Assembly: GCF_003583365.1 (NCBI RefSeq)
Contig: NZ_QXED01000005.1
Span: 496,001 to 560,000 of the forward strand
Origin: Fibrisoma montanum
GTDB lineage: Bacteria > Bacteroidota > Bacteroidia > Cytophagales > Spirosomataceae
DNA length: 64,000 bases
Direction of reading: 5' to 3'
The first letter of the stretch is position 1; the number at the start of each line of letters is the position of its first letter. Shown piece by piece: positions 62,582 to 64,000 of this stretch. The position numbers and the translations under genes are program-made. The notes below the pieces were generated by a model. The model was not told the DNA's origin and did no database searches. It worked only from the letters and a program-made list of their open reading frames with translations.

Positions 62582-64000
62582 CTATAAATTCCCTTTCTTC
62601 AGTTCCCGAACGGCATAGTCGGCGGCCCTTGCCGACAGCGCCATGTAGGTCAGCGAGGGGTTCTGGCAGGGCGACGAGGTCATGCAGGCTCCATCGGTGC
62701 AGAACACGTTCCGGACGGCATGATGCTGATTAAATTTATTGAACACCGACGTTTTGGGGTCATTGCCCATCCGCGCCGTTCCCATTTCGTGGATGCTTAG
62801 CCCCGGGTGCGCCTGGCTGTCGAATCCCTCAATGTTCGAAAAGCCGGCTTTTTCCAGCATCAGCACCGCCTGTTCCCGGGCGTCCTTGCGCATCAGGGTC
62901 TCGTTTTCCCGGTAATGCACGTCCATTTTCAGCACCGGCTGCCCCCATTTATCCGTAACCTCACTGGTCAGCTGCACCCGGTTGTCGTAGTAGGGGAGAC
63001 ACTCGCCGAACGCATCGAGGGTGATGGTCCAGTTGCCGAATTGCGTGGCTTTCTCTTTGAAATCGGTTCCGAACCCTTCGAGGCCGTAAGCGTGATCCCA
63101 GTTCTGCCGACCGGTATACACCTCGAAACCGTAGCCCCGTTTGAACGGCTGCTGATCCTGACCCAGGTTGCGAAAGCGGGGAATGTACAACCCGGCCGGG
63201 TGCCGACCGTAGTAAGCCTTGTCGAGGTCACGCTCGTATATGGCGTTGGCTCCCACGTGGAAGTGGTGATCCATCAGATTGTGGCCGAGTTGCCCGCTGT
63301 CGTCCATGCCGTTCGGAAACCGGTTCGAGCGGGAGTTGAGCAGGATAAACGTTGACCCGAGCGCCGATGCGTTCAGGAAGATGATTTTGGCCCGGAATTC
63401 GTGCCATTGGTTGGTCTGCTCATCGATCACCCGGACGCCCGTAGCCTTGCCGAGTTTTTCATCGTAGATGATGGCGTTGACAATCGAGTGCGGCCGAACG
63501 GTCAGGTTTTTGGTCCGCCGGGCCGCGGGTAACGTAGCCGACTGGGTGCTGAAATAGGCACCGTAGGGGCAGCCGCGCATGCACATATTCCGGAACTGGC
63601 ACTTTGCCCGCCCCAGTTCCGTCTGCTCTTTGGTCGGGGCGGTGATGTGGGCCGCCCGCGCCGAGATCACGTTCCGGTCGGTAAACTGCTGGTTAACGGA
63701 TTTCCGGAAATGCTGCTCCAGGCAGTTGTCGGGTAGGGGCGGCTGAAACTGCCCATCGGGGAGATGCGGCAGGCCGTCGCGGTTACCGGCAATTCCGGCA
63801 AATTTTTCGACGTAATCGTACCAGGGGGCAATGTCTTTGTAGCGAATCGGCCAGTCGGTAGCAATGCCTTCCCGGGCGTTGGCTTCAAAATCGAGGTCGG
63901 AGAATCGGAACGAATACCGCCCCCACATGAGCGACCGCCCGCCAACATGGTACCCGCGAATCCAATCGAAAGGCTTGTCTTCTACGTATGGATTATCAAG
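62582..64000 (-). CDS. GMC oxidoreductase (C-terminal part)
   Basis: The frame runs off the window edge, so the N-terminal FAD-binding Rossmann motif is missing; the visible 472 residues reach upstream of an internal Met at 63928. The segment HVGGRSLMWGRYSFRFSDLDFE and the C-terminal HEMGTARMGNDP... and TSSPCQNPSLTYMALSARAADYAV are the GMC_oxred_C signatures. The NASALGSTFILLNS strand belongs to the FAD domain. Three Cys in CQFRNMCMRGCPYGAYF recall the family's Cys-containing loop. It probably oxidises an alcohol or sugar using FAD; membrane or periplasmic targeting would be decided by the missing start. Confidence 0.9.
   Translation of the reverse strand, partial: LDNPYVEDKPFDWIRGYHVGGRSLMWGRYSFRFSDLDFEANAREGIATDWPIRYKDIAPWYDYVEKFAGIAGNRDGLPHLPDGQFQPPLPDNCLEQHFRKSVNQQFTDRNVISARAAHITAPTKEQTELGRAKCQFRNMCMRGCPYGAYFSTQSATLPAARRTKNLTVRPHSIVNAIIYDEKLGKATGVRVIDEQTNQWHEFRAKIIFLNASALGSTFILLNSRSNRFPNGMDDSGQLGHNLMDHHFHVGANAIYERDLDKAYYGRHPAGLYIPRFRNLGQDQQPFKRGYGFEVYTGRQNWDHAYGLEGFGTDFKEKATQFGNWTITLDAFGECLPYYDNRVQLTSEVTDKWGQPVLKMDVHYRENETLMRKDAREQAVLMLEKAGFSNIEGFDSQAHPGLSIHEMGTARMGNDPKTSVFNKFNQHHAVRNVFCTDGACMTSSPCQNPSLTYMALSARAADYAVRELKKGNL

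Noticed and set aside
1-64000. tRNA, rRNA, CRISPR arrays, insertion sequences
   Set aside because: No cloverleaf-like segment, direct-repeat array, transposase motif or terminal inverted repeat pair around an ORF was seen by eye; a tool scan could still find a tRNA.

Overview
The window comes from a Gram-negative Bacteroidota chromosome, most likely a Cytophagales member of the Spirosoma/Fibrella/Rudanella type. The evidence is a roughly 55% GC coding background, several FecA/TonB and beta-barrel genes with Sec signal peptides, a short Bacteroidota-type histone H1, LytTR and 7TMR-DISM signalling proteins, ECF sigma factors, Bacteroidota-type argG/argC, and one promoter matching TTTG-N20-TAnnTTTG. 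Genus-level placement is inference. No rRNA, tRNA, CRISPR array or transposase was seen.

Layout. 1-3.7 kb: end of an alpha-oxoamine synthase, histone H1, a MaoC hydratase, an acyltransferase-3 membrane protein and a 3-hydroxyacyl-CoA dehydrogenase. 3.8-6.7 kb: an ECF sigma / anti-sigma-like / DUF4097-like / barrel operon with 4-nt overlaps. 6.9-13.1 kb: a tripartite RND efflux operon (tolC-acrA-acrB order) behind a MarR regulator, with matching palindromic operators in front of marR and tolC. 13.9-14.9 kb: a 37-residue membrane peptide coupled to a YegS-type lipid kinase. 15.0-19.9 kb: an AT-rich block of same-strand ORFan-like genes separated by imperfect palindromes, including a nucleotidyltransferase-like/DUF262 pair and an FRG-domain protein (candidate defence genes). 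20.3-22.4 kb: a B12-radical SAM enzyme and a membrane protein. 23.3-26.9 kb: argG, a glycosyltransferase and argC. 27.2-31.7 kb: a compact minus-strand operon of an MpaB-like oxygenase, a small polytopic protein resembling Pyr4/PaxB membrane terpene cyclases, a 7TMR-DISM histidine kinase and a LytTR response regulator. This is the most novel-looking unit in the window.

31.9-39.4 kb holds accessory genes (TonB_C protein, hydrolase, GNAT, barrel protein, AraC regulator, RarA, lipoprotein, orphan sigma factor). 39.5-45.2 kb carries adenine deaminase with a DUF5009 membrane protein, then an UxaA-type sugar-acid dehydratase and an SDR. 45.3-49.8 kb encodes two secreted amidohydrolase-fold proteins in which two of three domains lack the usual HxH metal motif. 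49.9-55.9 kb: CorA, an AraC regulator, a vanadium-haloperoxidase-like lipoprotein and a FecA-like receptor. 56-64 kb: an ABC ATPase with a membrane partner, M14 peptidase, small membrane protein and lipoprotein, DUF1905/YdeI-type protein, VF530 protein, DEAD-box helicase and the C-terminal part of a GMC oxidoreductase that runs off the window.

Dispersed inverted repeats occur at 13.2 kb and 57.0 kb (same family), 25.8 kb and 44.3 kb.
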